Shown: positions 26,350 to 35,136 of the stretch, one piece after another
Position numbering within the stretch: the stretch's first letter is position 1
How the letters are laid out: each line of letters starts with the position of its first letter
Source: AWTP1-13 sp963840445
GTDB lineage: Bacteria > Pseudomonadota > Alphaproteobacteria > Rhizobiales > Hyphomicrobiaceae
Length of the DNA: 64,000 nt
NCBI GenBank assembly: GCA_963840445.1
Contig: CAWIZC010000041.1
Span: forward strand, 1-64,000
Direction: 5' to 3'
Notes under the pieces: model-generated
The model's database searches: none
Told to the model about the DNA's origin: nothing
Seen by the model: only the letters and a program-made list of their open reading frames with translations
Program-made: the position numbers and the translations under genes

Positions 26350-27747
26350 TCAGGCAGCCTCGCGCGGCCACACGGCCAGCGGCATCCCGCCTTTCGGCCG
26401 CAGGGTGATGCGGCTGATCGGCTCGGGCGCGTGGTGCCCGTCCCAATCGAAGCGGGCATGGCTGACGAGTGTGGCCAGGATGGCGATGCCTTCCAGCATG
26501 GCGAACGACATGCCGATGCACGTGCGCGCGCCGAAGCCGAACGGCATGAATTGCGTGCGCGCGTATGTGGCCTCGCGCTCCGGGGTGAACCGCTGCGGAT
26601 CGAACCGATCCGGGTCGGGCCATAGGCGCCGGTGCCGGTGCAAGGCGAAGATCGGAATGATGATCAGAGAGCCGGCCGGGATTTTCTCGCCTGCGAGTTC
26701 GACGTCCTCGGCTGCCACGCGCGACATCATCGGGGCCGGGGGATAGAGCCGCATCGCCTCCTTCAGTACGGCGCGCGTGAGGAGGAGGTGGTCGAGATGA
26801 TCGGCCTCGATCGGCCGCCCGGAGGTCACCGCGCGCACCTCGGCGCGGATGCGTTCCTGCCACTGCGGGGCTCGCGCGAGGAGATAGAGCGCCCAGGTGA
26901 GCGCCTTGGCGGTGGTCTCATGACCGGCCGCCAGGAATGTGAGGAGGTTGTCGACCAGCTGCTGCTCCGACATCGGCGCACCGGTTTCGGGGTCTCTGGC
27001 GGAGGCGAGCCGGGCGAGCAGGTCGCTGCCGCCCATCCCCTCGCTGCGACGCCGGGCCAGGATGGCAGCAACCGAGGTGCGCAGGCGGCGGCCGCCCCGC
27101 CGCCGGCGCAGCTTGCCCGGCACCCAGAACCACTCCGGAAGACCCAGCATGACGGCGGCGATATCCCACGAGATGGTGGCAAGCGTGGTGTCGGCGGCCT
27201 GCAGGATGTCGGCCGCCTCCTGATCGGCGCTGCCTGCGAACATGGTGGCGGAGATGACATGGAAGGTCGTCTCGGTCATGTCGCGATCGATGCGGTGAAC
27301 GGTGCCGGCCGGGGCGCGGCGCCAGCGCTCGACCTGGTCGTGCGCGGCAGCCGTCATGGCCGGCACCAGCCCGGCCAGATCGGCGGGACGGAACAGCGGG
27401 GCGGTGGTGCGCCTCTGCCAGCGCCAGCTGGCCCCTTCCGAGGTGAGGATGCCGTCGCCGACCGTGTGATGCAGGACGCGCTTCTCCAATGGCGACTTGG
27501 GGAAGCGCTGGGCATCCTGCAGCAGCACGCGCTCGATCAAGGCCGGATCGGTGATGTAGGCCATCACGTTGCGCCCGTTGTCGTGGACGAGGATCCGATC
27601 CTCGTAGACGGACTGCGGCAGGCTGCGCAGCGGATTGCGCACGAAGGTGAGCAGGAAACGGCGCAACGACAGCGGCCGCGGTGGCGCGATCACGGTCGGC
27701 GGATAGAGCGCGGTCGCGGTATCAGGCAAAGCCAATTGCGTTGTCAT
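26350..27747 (-). CDS. Cytochrome P450
   Basis: 465 residues, a complete P450. Seen: WRWQRRTTAPLFRP (C-helix heme contact), the oxygen-binding I-helix LLTFLAAGHETTAKALTW, the ExxR of the K-helix in VLKEAMRLYPPAPMMSR, and the heme loop FMPFGFGARTCIG with the axial Cys. The fatty-acid-hydroxylase-like CYP102/CYP4 style is suggested by the I- and K-helices, but substrate is unknown. No ferredoxin or reductase gene is adjacent. The ATG at 27747 was taken; DedA gene lies 45 bp upstream on the same strand. Confidence 0.92.
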   Translation of the reverse strand: MTTQLALPDTATALYPPTVIAPPRPLSLRRFLLTFVRNPLRSLPQSVYEDRILVHDNGRNVMAYITDPALIERVLLQDAQRFPKSPLEKRVLHHTVGDGILTSEGASWRWQRRTTAPLFRPADLAGLVPAMTAAAHDQVERWRRAPAGTVHRIDRDMTETTFHVISATMFAGSADQEAADILQAADTTLATISWDIAAVMLGLPEWFWVPGKLRRRRGGRRLRTSVAAILARRRSEGMGGSDLLARLASARDPETGAPMSEQQLVDNLLTFLAAGHETTAKALTWALYLLARAPQWQERIRAEVRAVTSGRPIEADHLDHLLLTRAVLKEAMRLYPPAPMMSRVAAEDVELAGEKIPAGSLIIIPIFALHRHRRLWPDPDRFDPQRFTPEREATYARTQFMPFGFGARTCIGMSFAMLEGIAILATLVSHARFDWDGHHAPEPISRITLRPKGGMPLAVWPREAA

Positions 27748-27792
27748 CGGGCGCACTCCGAGGTCGGGCTCGCAAGCAGCGCCGTGCACCGC

Positions 27793-28326
27793 TCAAGAGA
27801 AGTGGTGCAGCCACCACTTCACGCCGAACGTGCCGGGCGAGAGCAGCACGAACGCCCACAAAAACGCCGAACTCCAGTTGGCGATCTGGAACTTCCACTG
27901 CGGCATCTGTGTGACGCCGGCGACGATCGGGACGCTGGCGCGCAGCGGGCCTGAGAAGCGGCCGATGACGATGGCCCAGACACCCCATCGCTCGAAGAAC
28001 GCGTGACCCTTGGGCAGCAGGGTGGGATAGCGGTCGAGCGGCCACATGCGCCCGATCTGCTCATGATAGTGGTAGCCCAGCCAGTACGAAAGCCAGTCGC
28101 CCAGCGCCGCCCCGACCGCGGCGCATGACAGCACGGTCCAATAATTCAGGGCATCGCTGGCACCGATAACCGTGCCGATCCCGACCAGCATGATCCAGAA
28201 CGGCAAGATCAGAGAGATGAAGGCCAGCAACTCGCCGAACGCGAGCCCCATCACGATCGGCCCGGCCCACTGCTGGTGATCGCGCACGAACCCAAGAATG
28301 GCTTCCGAATATTCTGCCCAGGACAT
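27793..28326 (-). CDS. DedA-family (SNARE-associated) membrane protein
   Basis: 177 residues with 4-5 transmembrane helices. Motifs GLAFGELLAFISLILPFW, GAALGDWLSYWLGYHY, and FERWGVWAIVIGRFSGPLRASVPIVAGVTQMP are the DedA signature (R-x3-R/G-P-x-R-x3-P-x2-AG). Members are implicated in undecaprenyl-phosphate or lipid flipping. Transcribed leftward ahead of the P450 gene. Confidence 0.88.
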   Translation of the reverse strand: MSWAEYSEAILGFVRDHQQWAGPIVMGLAFGELLAFISLILPFWIMLVGIGTVIGASDALNYWTVLSCAAVGAALGDWLSYWLGYHYHEQIGRMWPLDRYPTLLPKGHAFFERWGVWAIVIGRFSGPLRASVPIVAGVTQMPQWKFQIANWSSAFLWAFVLLSPGTFGVKWWLHHFS

Positions 28327-28506
28327 GCACGTTCTCCCCCAACCTCTCGGCGACCCAGAGCAAGGACTGAGGGGCCTTGGTTTGTCAACGCGCGTGCCGT
28401 TCTTAAGCATGTGCACCGAACGGCATGTTTTGTGCTTGTTTCAGATTGAGCATATGGTTTGTATGGGCTTAACGACGTCGATCGCTAGTGGGGGGCGAGT
28501 TTGCGT

Positions 28507-29613
28507 ATGCCGTCCCGAGACTTGGGGCGCACTGGTGCGGGCCGGTACATGGCGCTCGCGGTGCTGGCTCTGGCCAACATTGGACTGATGGCGGTGATCA
28601 GCGGCCGGGTTGGCACCGTTGCGGACATCATTGCCCCGTTCACCGGCCATCTGATGGGTTTCGGCCTGGCGGCCAGCCTCGCGCTGCTGGTGCGCGGCCG
28701 GATCCTGGTCCTGCTGTCGGCCGGCATCGCTGCGACGCTGGTCGTGCATGCGGGTCTTGGGTGGGCGCGGTGTTGCGAGGCGCCCAAGGATGCGCCCTCG
28801 CTGGCTCAGATCAAATCGCCGGCGCCCAGGCAAAGCCTGACCGTGCTGAACCTCAACACCTGGCACGGCCACAGCGATATCGGCCGCATCGAGCAGTACC
28901 TGGCGACCGCACCTGCAGACGTGGTCGTGCTGTCGGAGTTCGATGCAGGCGGCTCATCGCTGATTGCCAGCCTGCGCGACATCTATCCCTATCCTGTCGT
29001 GTGCACGAGCGAACCGCCGTGTTCGCTCGCCATGTTGTCGCGCGTTGCGCTGGAGGCCTCGGGCTCGGCGCGCATCGCCGAAGGCGAGCCCTCGTTCGTG
29101 TGGGCCAGGATCAATCCGGAACACCTGGGCCCGACCACCATCATCGGCACGCAGCTCAATCGGCCGAGCGGCAACCCGTGGCGGCACGAGGTGCAGATGC
29201 GAGAGCTGGCGCAGTTCATCCGCCGCATCGACGGGCCGCTGGTGCTGGCGGGCACTCTCAACACGTCGCCGTGGTCGCAGTCGTTCCGTACGCTGCGGCT
29301 GGCGACCGGCCTCAGTCCGGCGGCCAAGTTGATACCGAGCTGGCCGGCATGGCCGATCGCTCTGCCGCAGGTGGCGCTCGACCATATCTTCGTCTCACCG
29401 GAGCTCGCCGTATCGGCCGCCGGCACGGGACCGGCGGTCGGCTCCGATCACCTGCCGGTGTGGGCGCAGATCGAGCACCAGCCGCTCGCCGCCTATCCGG
29501 GGCGCGCGCGTGCGCCGCGCTCACGCCTTGCAGCGGCGGGAGCGCATCTCGGCGGACAACTCCTTGGAGACCTCGGCCGCGAACATGGTGGCGCGCGAGA
29601 TCTGAGCCGGTGA
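28507..29613 (+). CDS. Endonuclease/exonuclease/phosphatase-family protein, active site altered
   Basis: 368 residues. Two N-terminal transmembrane helices lead to a periplasmic or extracytoplasmic EEP domain: TVLNLNTWHGHSD, VVVLSEFDAGG (metal Glu), LALGT-like core strand, and VGSDHLPVWAQIE (catalytic Asp-His). The usual GDxN motif reads AGTLNTSPWS, so the Asp is Thr. It may be inactive or altered. The ATG at 28507 has GGGGGGCGAG upstream. The 3' end overlaps the convergent lipoprotein gene by 93 bp; the domain ends before the overlap, so a lost stop is possible. Confidence 0.78.
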   Translation: MPSRDLGRTGAGRYMALAVLALANIGLMAVISGRVGTVADIIAPFTGHLMGFGLAASLALLVRGRILVLLSAGIAATLVVHAGLGWARCCEAPKDAPSLAQIKSPAPRQSLTVLNLNTWHGHSDIGRIEQYLATAPADVVVLSEFDAGGSSLIASLRDIYPYPVVCTSEPPCSLAMLSRVALEASGSARIAEGEPSFVWARINPEHLGPTTIIGTQLNRPSGNPWRHEVQMRELAQFIRRIDGPLVLAGTLNTSPWSQSFRTLRLATGLSPAAKLIPSWPAWPIALPQVALDHIFVSPELAVSAAGTGPAVGSDHLPVWAQIEHQPLAAYPGRARAPRSRLAAAGAHLGGQLLGDLGREHGGARDLSR

Positions 29614-29970
29614 GAGGCCCCGGCCGTCGGACCCGCGCAGGGTCTTGGCGGCGCCGTCGGCCTCGCGCCGTGCATGCCCAAGCTCCTCGCAGGTCATCTC
29701 TTTCTTCTGAGCGCGGAACGCGAACAGCCTGACGCCCGAGGCATGCGCCTGCGGGGTTGGCGCCTCCCTCGCCCAGGTGCGGTTCTTGTCGGCCAGCATG
29801 GCCTTCAGCGTGACCTGGCGCTGCTCGACGCATTCGGGCGAGTCGTCGACGCACGACAGGCCGGCCTTGGAGTCGCCGCCATCGAACAGCCCGCCGCATG
29901 CCGTCAGCAGCAGGCCGAGGCTGCCGCAGACGGCTGCGAGCGTTGCGTTTTGCGATCGCCTGGCGCGCAT
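29521..29970 (-). CDS. Putative lipoprotein
   Basis: 149 residues. Signal peptide with lipobox LLLTACGG, lipidated Cys near residue 25. The mature part has a short acidic loop with CVDDSPECVEQRQ and a charged helical C-terminus ending EMRSRRCKA. AGAGGAAACG precedes the ATG at 29970. No family recognised. It converges with and overlaps the EEP gene. Confidence 0.7.
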   Translation of the reverse strand: MRARRSQNATLAAVCGSLGLLLTACGGLFDGGDSKAGLSCVDDSPECVEQRQVTLKAMLADKNRTWAREAPTPQAHASGVRLFAFRAQKKEMTCEELGHARREADGAAKTLRGSDGRGLSPAQISRATMFAAEVSKELSAEMRSRRCKA

Positions 29971-30134
29971 CGTTTCCTCTTGAGGTTCGGGCGCGGAGCC
30001 CATAGAAGGCGGACATGGCGCACGTGTGGCGAGCCTCGCGCTCGTGGCGCCCACGGCTTTTCCTTATGCGGATTCGGCGGACTTTACGAACTGCTCCGCC
30101 CCGCCAACCTAATGTGTAACAGGGAGTGTCGATC

Positions 30135-31106
30135 ATGGTCCACGCCATCCGCATCCATCAGAACGGCGGCCCCGAAGTGATGAAGTGGGACAGCGTGGAG
30201 GTGGGCGAACCGGGTCCCGGGCAGGTGCGCCTGAAGCAGCATGCGGTGGGCGTGAACTACATCGACACCTATCACCGCTCGGGTCTCTACAAGATGCCGC
30301 TGCCGATGGTGATCGGCTCGGAAGGCGCCGGCGAGGTGACGGCGGTGGGCCCCGGCGTCACGGACTTCAAGGTCGGCGACCGCGGCGCCTATGCCGGCGC
30401 GGTCGGCGGCTACGCCGAGGAGCGGCTGATGCCGGCCGACCGCCTCGTCAAGCTGCCCGCCAGCATCGAGTACAAGACGGCGGCGGCAATGATGCTGCAG
30501 GGCATGACGGTGCGCTACCTGCTGCGCCAGACCTACAAGGTCGACAAGAACACCACCATGCTGCTGCACGCTGCGGCTGGCGGCATCGGCCTGATCGCCA
30601 GCCAGTGGGCCAAGCATCTCGGTGCCACCATCATCGGCACGGTCAGCACGTCCGACAAGGCGGAACTCGCCAAGGCGGCCGGCTGCACGCACGTGATCAA
30701 CTACAAGACCGAAGACTTCGTGAAGCGCACCCGCGAACTCACCGACGGGCAGGGCGTCGACGTCGTCTACGATGCGGTCGGCAAGGATACCTATCCGGGC
30801 TCGCTCGATTGCCTGAAGCCGCTTGGGCTGTTCGTCAGCTTCGGCAATGCCTCCGGTCCCATCACCAACTTCGACATCCTGCTGCTGTCGTCCAAAGGCT
30901 CGCTCTACGCGACGCGGCCGACGCTCGTCACCTACACGGCCAAGCGCGCGGATCTGCTCGCCAACGCCAACGAGCTGTTCGACGTGGTGTCGAAGGGCAT
31001 CGTCAAGATCAACGTCAACCACACCTACCCGCTGAAGGACGCGGCGCAGGCGCACAAGGATCTGGAAGGCCGCAAGACCACCGGATCGATCGTGCTGTTG
31101 CCGTGA
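30135..31106 (+). CDS. qor: NADPH:quinone oxidoreductase (zinc-independent MDR)
   Basis: 323 residues, medium-chain dehydrogenase/reductase of the QOR group. Seen: AIRIHQNGGPEVMKWD, VNYIDTYHRSGLY, GSEGAGEVTAVGPGV, MLLHAAAGGIGLIASQWAKHLGA (NADPH-binding), and KDAAQAHKDLEGRKTTGSIVLLP at the end. Zinc ligands are absent. Reduces quinones with NADPH. The ATG at 30135 is 8 bp from AGGGAG; a GTG at 30126 is less likely. Confidence 0.92.
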   Translation: MVHAIRIHQNGGPEVMKWDSVEVGEPGPGQVRLKQHAVGVNYIDTYHRSGLYKMPLPMVIGSEGAGEVTAVGPGVTDFKVGDRGAYAGAVGGYAEERLMPADRLVKLPASIEYKTAAAMMLQGMTVRYLLRQTYKVDKNTTMLLHAAAGGIGLIASQWAKHLGATIIGTVSTSDKAELAKAAGCTHVINYKTEDFVKRTRELTDGQGVDVVYDAVGKDTYPGSLDCLKPLGLFVSFGNASGPITNFDILLLSSKGSLYATRPTLVTYTAKRADLLANANELFDVVSKGIVKINVNHTYPLKDAAQAHKDLEGRKTTGSIVLLP

Positions 31107-31109
31107 TGG

Positions 31110-31192
31110 CATCCCCGCCCAGGCGGGGATCCACGCCGGTACCTGCCGGCCCACGAGACTTGCGTGCGTGCCCGCCTACGCGGGCATGACGT
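31110..31192. repeat. Dispersed palindrome of the CCCGCCTACGCGGGCATGACG type
   Basis: Immediately after qor. CCCCGCCCAGGCGGGGAT and CCCGCCTACGCGGGCATGAC are two small palindromes that form the ends of a longer imperfect hairpin (GGCATCCCCGCC / CCCGCCTACGCGGGCATGACG). Frequent intergenic repeat type in proteobacteria. Possible terminator of qor. Confidence 0.7.
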
Positions 31193-31222
31193 TCGATCCG
31201 AGCTGTTCGCGAGGAGCTTCTG

Positions 31223-31927
31223 ATGGCGCAAAGACCGATCGAGGTGCACTACTGGCCGACGCCCAACGGGCACAAGATCACCATCATGCTGGAGGAGTGC
31301 GCGCTCCCCTACGAGATCAAGCCGGTCAATATCGGCCGCGGCGACCAGTTCAAGCCTGAGTTCCTGGCGATCTCGCCCAACAACCGCATGCCGGCCATCG
31401 TCGATCCCGACGGTCCGGGCGGCAAGCCGATCTCGGTGTTCGAGTCGGGCGCCATCCTGCAATATCTCGGACGCAAGACGGGCAAGTTCTATCCGGCTGA
31501 CGAGCGCGCCCGCGTCGAGGTCGAGCAGTGGTTGTTCTGGCAGATGGGCGGCCTTGGGCCGATGGCTGGCCAGGCGCACCATTTCCGCAACTACGCGCCC
31601 GAGAAGATCGCCTACGGCATCGACCGCTACACCAACGAGGTACACCGGCTGTACGGCGTGCTGGATACGCGCCTGAAGGACCGGCCCTATCTCGCCGGCG
31701 AGTACTCGATCGCCGACATGGCGAGTTATCCCTGGGTGCGGCCCTACAAGAACCAGGGCCAGGACATCGCCGAATTCCCGAACCTGGAGAAATGGTTCCA
31801 GCGCATGCACGACCGGCCGGCGGTGGCCAAGGCGGTGAAGGTCGGCGAGGAGCTGCGCGCCAACTACAACCTGGCGACCGACAAGGAAGCGCAGAAGGTT
31901 CTGTTCGGTCAGCGCGCGCGCAAGTAG
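31223..31927 (+). CDS. Glutathione S-transferase, YfcG/Ure2-like (Nu class)
   Basis: 234 residues. N-terminal thioredoxin-like domain with YWPTPNGHKITIMLEECALPYE, the TPN(G/S)HK motif of YfcG-like disulphide oxidoreductases, then SPNNRMPAIVDPDGPG and FESGAILQYLGRKTG (glutathione-binding ES). Helical C-terminal domain with RPYLAGEYSIADMASYPWV. Uses glutathione to reduce disulphides or peroxides. ATG at 31223. Confidence 0.9.
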   Translation: MAQRPIEVHYWPTPNGHKITIMLEECALPYEIKPVNIGRGDQFKPEFLAISPNNRMPAIVDPDGPGGKPISVFESGAILQYLGRKTGKFYPADERARVEVEQWLFWQMGGLGPMAGQAHHFRNYAPEKIAYGIDRYTNEVHRLYGVLDTRLKDRPYLAGEYSIADMASYPWVRPYKNQGQDIAEFPNLEKWFQRMHDRPAVAKAVKVGEELRANYNLATDKEAQKVLFGQRARK

Positions 31928-32540
31928 GGGGCGCGCACCGCGCTACGCCCGCTTCATTCACCATGCGCGCGCAATCCTGCGGCGCGCCAATCCCCGTGCG
32001 TTCCAGCTGTCGGACAATGCGCCTACCTCGGCTCAACGAGGGGCGCCAGCTCAAGCAGCGTCTCGGTTGGTGCGAGCCGGGGGTCGTATCCGGGCAGCCC
32101 TGCCAAGGGCGCTCCGCTCGATGTGGCCAGTTGGGTCACTCGCTGGAGCCGCGTAGCGGAAATCCGAATACGGCGCGGGGCGTCCGTGCCAGCATGGGCT
32201 GCCCGACTACATCAGAGCCAGGCGTGGATGCCCCGCTCCCTCAATTTTTGTGAACTGACATCCGCGGAGCGCGAGCGTCAGAAAGAAACGGCGCGTGCGC
32301 AAGTGGATGGCCGGCGCAGCTATTTATGTGCATGCCTCCGGCATGACGCGCCGCGCCGCCAGTCGGCCGCGGGGAGTGCGCTCGCAGCGCCGAAGAGACG
32401 ACCCAACGAATACTTGCTCAGGGGAGAGACGATGGCGCCTTTCCCGTCAATTTGTGTGCGCCGCACTGTGAAATCCGTGACCTGACCATCGACTGGGCTT
32501 ACAACGGAGCATTGGCTTTCTTTCTTCAGGGAGGATCCAC
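31928..32540. other. Gap of 613 bp, nothing recognised
   Basis: Between the GST gene and the small membrane protein gene. Reading frames here lack ribosome binding sites and conserved motifs. No tRNA, strong terminator or repeat of the families described elsewhere was seen. It could be a decayed gene. Confidence 0.4.
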
Positions 32541-32687
32541 ATGGCCGCCAAAGAGCCCGTTGATACAAAGGCCCTAGTCTTCACTGTGCTCGCCGCGATC
32601 TTCATCATCGCGGTCAGTCTCGCGAGCCTGCATGCCACGATGGGCACCGACGGCGGTGCTACGCCGACCCAGAGCGCGAAGAAATAA
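32541..32687 (+). CDS. 48-residue membrane protein
   Basis: Starts MAAKEPVDTKALVF and has one transmembrane helix (FTVLAAIFIIAVSLASLHA), followed by a Gly/Thr/Lys tail. CAGGGAGG lies 7 bp before the ATG, a strong sign that it is translated. No family recognised. Convergent with pta. Confidence 0.6.
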   Translation: MAAKEPVDTKALVFTVLAAIFIIAVSLASLHATMGTDGGATPTQSAKK

Positions 32688-32709
32688 GCTGGGTTCAGCC
32701 TAGCCTAGC

Positions 32710-33685
32710 CTAGGCCCGGGCGAGGGTGACGGCGGCGGTGGCGATGATGTCGTCGACGCTGGCCCCGCGCGACAGGTCGGAGATCGGCCGGGCGAAGCCC
32801 TGCAGGAAGCGGACCGATGGCGGTGGCGCCGCCCAGGTGCTGCACCAGCTTGTAGGCGATGTTGCCGGCATCGAGGTCGGGGAAGATCAGCACATTGGCC
32901 CGGCCGGCGACGGGGCTGCCCGCCTTCACCTTCTTGGCGGCCACGGCTTCGGACAGGGCCGCATCGCCCTGCAACTCGCCGTCGACGGCAAGCTCGGGGC
33001 GGCGGCTGCGCACGATCGCGAGCGCCGCGCGCACCTTGTCGACGCGCGGATGGCTGGCGCTGCCGTGCGTGGAGAAGGAGAGCAGGGCGACGCGCGGCTC
33101 GCTGCCGAGCAGGCTTTGGGCGCTGTCGGCGGAGGCCAGCGCGATGTCGGCCAATTGCTCGGGGCTCGGATCGGCGTTGATGGCGCAGTCGGCAAACACG
33201 TAGGTGCCGCGCGAGGCCGGCAGGATCATCAGGAAGAAGCTCGACGGTGTGGCGATGCCGGGGGCGAGCCCGACGGTCATCAGGCCGGCCTCGATCACTC
33301 GCCGGGTCGGGTTGGCGACGCCTGCCACCATGGCTGCCGCATCGCCGGCTGCCAGCATGGCGCCGCCGAAATAGAGAGGCTTCCTTAGCGTGCGCTCGGC
33401 CATGCTCTGTGTCATGCGCTCGCGGTTGGCAAGCAGTCTGCCGGCGTAGGCGGCAAGCGCGGCATCGCCGGCGGGATCGCGAATGGCACAGCCGTCGAGG
33501 CTGATGCCGAGGCCGGCGGCGCGGGCCTGCACATCGGCGGGGGCGCCGAGCAGCACCGGATGCGCCAGTCGCCGTGCGCTAAGCTGTTGTGCGCTGCGCA
33601 AAATGCGCTCGTCCTCGCCTTCCGGTAGAACCACCTTGAGCGCGCGATCCCGGATCGCGTTCATGCTTGCTGCGACGATGTCCAA
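32710..33685 (-). CDS. pta: Phosphate acetyltransferase, frameshifted near the 3' end
   Basis: Short-type Pta (acetyl-CoA + phosphate to acetyl phosphate + CoA). Seen: VVLPEGEDERILRSAQ, VAGVANPTRRVIEAGLMTVGL, FFLMILPASRGTYVFADCAINADPSPEQLADIA, SFSTHGSA and FPDLDAGNIAYKLVQHLGGATAIGP. After IGP the frame breaks near 32807-32811; removing one base restores FLQGFARPISDLSRGA and an in-register end LARA at the TAG 32710-32712. The TTG at 33685 has AAGGAG at ideal spacing; the ATG at 33664 is the alternative. Whether the indel is real or an error is open. The stop lies in a short CCTAG tandem repeat. Upstream lies a paired hairpin element. Confidence 0.85.
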
Positions 33686-33716
33686 TGCCTGCCACTCCTT
33701 CGACGCCGGTTCGGCA

Positions 33717-33792
33717 CTAGTGTGATGATCGAGCAGTTCGCCGGAGTTCGCAGCATGGTTCGGAGCGAATTTGTCGATCTGAATCACACTAG
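33717..33792. repeat. Hairpin element unit A (CTAGTGTGAT type)
   Basis: 76 bp with CTAG at both ends. Arms: CTAGTGTGAT-GATCGAGCAGTTCGCC on the left and, read inversely, CTAGTGTGAT-TCA-GATCGACAAATTCGC on the right. The TCA bulge is on the arm facing unit B. Very similar to unit F at 40861. Lies between pta and gltA. Confidence 0.85.
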
Positions 33793-33805
33793 CAAGTTCA
33801 TGATT

Positions 33806-33880
33806 CTAGTGTCCCTTATGATTGCGAAGTTCGCTCGGGACGCTAGCGGCGAGGTCAGGCGAACTTCGCAATCGGGAAGC
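33806..33880. repeat. Hairpin element unit B (CTAGTGTCC type)
   Basis: Starts 13 bp after unit A with CTAGTGTCCC. The 15-bp stem GATTGCGAAGTTCGC pairs perfectly with GCGAACTTCGCAATC. The outer foot is decayed (GGGAAGC in place of GGGACACTAG). The extra TTAT bases lie on the arm facing unit A. Homologous over its length to unit E. Confidence 0.8.
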
Positions 33881-33935
33881 TGGCCTGCATGCGGCTCGTC
33901 CTAGCACACGATCAGGCCCGCAGCGGAGATGCACC

Positions 33936-35078
33936 ATGAGCACGGCCGAGACTGCAACCAAGGTCCATCGCGGCCTCAAGGATGTCTATTTCGAGCGGTC
34001 GGAAACTACTTTTATCGACGGCAAGGCCGGCGAGCTGCGCTATCGCGGCTATTCCATCCACGACCTGGCCCAGCAATCGACCTTCGAGGAGACCGCCTAC
34101 CTGCTGCTGTACGGCGAGCTGCCGACCAAGGCGCAGCTGGCCCGCATCGACGCCGACCTGAAGACTGCCCGCCAGCTGCCGCCGCCGATCCTCAGCATCA
34201 TCGAGGCCGTGAAGGCCGCACACCCTATGGATGTGCTGCGCACTGCAGTCTCCGCACTGGCCGCGTTCGACAAAGAGGTCGCAGACAATTCGCGTGATGC
34301 GACGGTGCGCAAGGGGATCAGGCTCACCTCGCAGGTGCCGATGATCGTTGCCGTGCACGACCGCATCCGCAACGGCAAAGCGCCGGTGGCACCGGATGCC
34401 AAGCTCGGGCACGCCGCCAACTTCCTGTGGATGCTGAAGGGCGAGAAGCCGTCGGCGGACGCCGCCAAGCTGCTGGATGTCGATCTCGTGCTGCACGCCG
34501 AGCATGGGTCGAACGCCTCTTCGTTCACGGCCCGTGTGGTGGTCGGCACGCAGGCCAACCTGCACGCGGCGATCACCGCCGCGGTGGCGGCGCTGTCGGG
34601 GCCCGCGCACGGAGGCGCGGCCGAGGACGTGCTCGGCATGGCCCAGGAGATCGGCGACCCGGCCAACGTCGCCGCCTACGTCAAGAAGAAACGCGACGCC
34701 AAGGAGGCCATCACCGGCTTCGGCCATCGCGTCTATCGGGCTGAGGATCCGCGCGCCCGACACATGCGCGAGGGCGTCAAGCGGCTGTCGCAGGAGATGG
34801 GCCAGCCCCAGTGGTACGCGATCCTCGAGGCGCTGGTGCAGGCAATGGCGCCTTACGCGCGGCACGGCGTCAACGTCAACGTCGATTTCTATTCGGGCGT
34901 CATCTACTACTTGCACCAGATCCCGAAGGACCTGTTCGTGCCGATCTTTGCCGTCGGCCGCGTGCCCGGCTGGACCGTGCAGGTGCTGGAGCAGCAGGCC
35001 AACAACATCCTGATCCGGCCGCTCACGCTCTACAGCGGGCCGGCGCCGCGCGACTACGTTCCGATCGACAAGCGCTGA
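33936..35078 (+). CDS. Citrate synthase (short type, citrate/2-methylcitrate synthase family)
   Basis: 380 residues. Condenses oxaloacetate with acetyl-CoA (or propionyl-CoA). Catalytic residues are seen in VLHAEHGSNASSF (His), LSGPAHGGAAEDV (His) and VNVDFYSGVIY (Asp); ITGFGHRVYRAEDPRA is the oxaloacetate-binding region. The length is that of the shorter dimeric CitZ/PrpC-like group, not the hexameric GltA type, so the preferred acyl-CoA is uncertain. The ATG at 33936 has CGGAG upstream. Divergent from pta across hairpin units A and B. Confidence 0.92.
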   Translation: MSTAETATKVHRGLKDVYFERSETTFIDGKAGELRYRGYSIHDLAQQSTFEETAYLLLYGELPTKAQLARIDADLKTARQLPPPILSIIEAVKAAHPMDVLRTAVSALAAFDKEVADNSRDATVRKGIRLTSQVPMIVAVHDRIRNGKAPVAPDAKLGHAANFLWMLKGEKPSADAAKLLDVDLVLHAEHGSNASSFTARVVVGTQANLHAAITAAVAALSGPAHGGAAEDVLGMAQEIGDPANVAAYVKKKRDAKEAITGFGHRVYRAEDPRARHMREGVKRLSQEMGQPQWYAILEALVQAMAPYARHGVNVNVDFYSGVIYYLHQIPKDLFVPIFAVGRVPGWTVQVLEQQANNILIRPLTLYSGPAPRDYVPIDKR

Positions 35079-35097
35079 CGCGGAAGGCGCAAACAAA

Positions 35098-35120
35098 GGT
35101 CCGGGCGAGCCGCCCGGACC
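35098..35120. terminator. Bidirectional hairpin terminator
   Basis: GGTCCGGGCG-AGC-CGCCCGGACC, a perfect 10-bp stem with a 3-base loop, 20 bp after the citrate synthase stop and before the convergent Gly/Tyr-rich gene. An A-run on the left side gives a T-run for the leftward transcript. Confidence 0.75.
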
Positions 35121-35136
35121 TAATCGGCCTCACATC

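Noticed and set aside
30084..31154. Open frame antisense to the quinone oxidoreductase
   Set aside because: Shadow of a well-conserved gene; His/Arg/Ala-rich with no recognisable domain.
33722..33904. Predicted peptide starting MMIEQFAGVR, similar to one at 40770-40961
   Set aside because: The similarity comes from homologous hairpin units A-B and E-F, not from a protein; no ribosome binding site.
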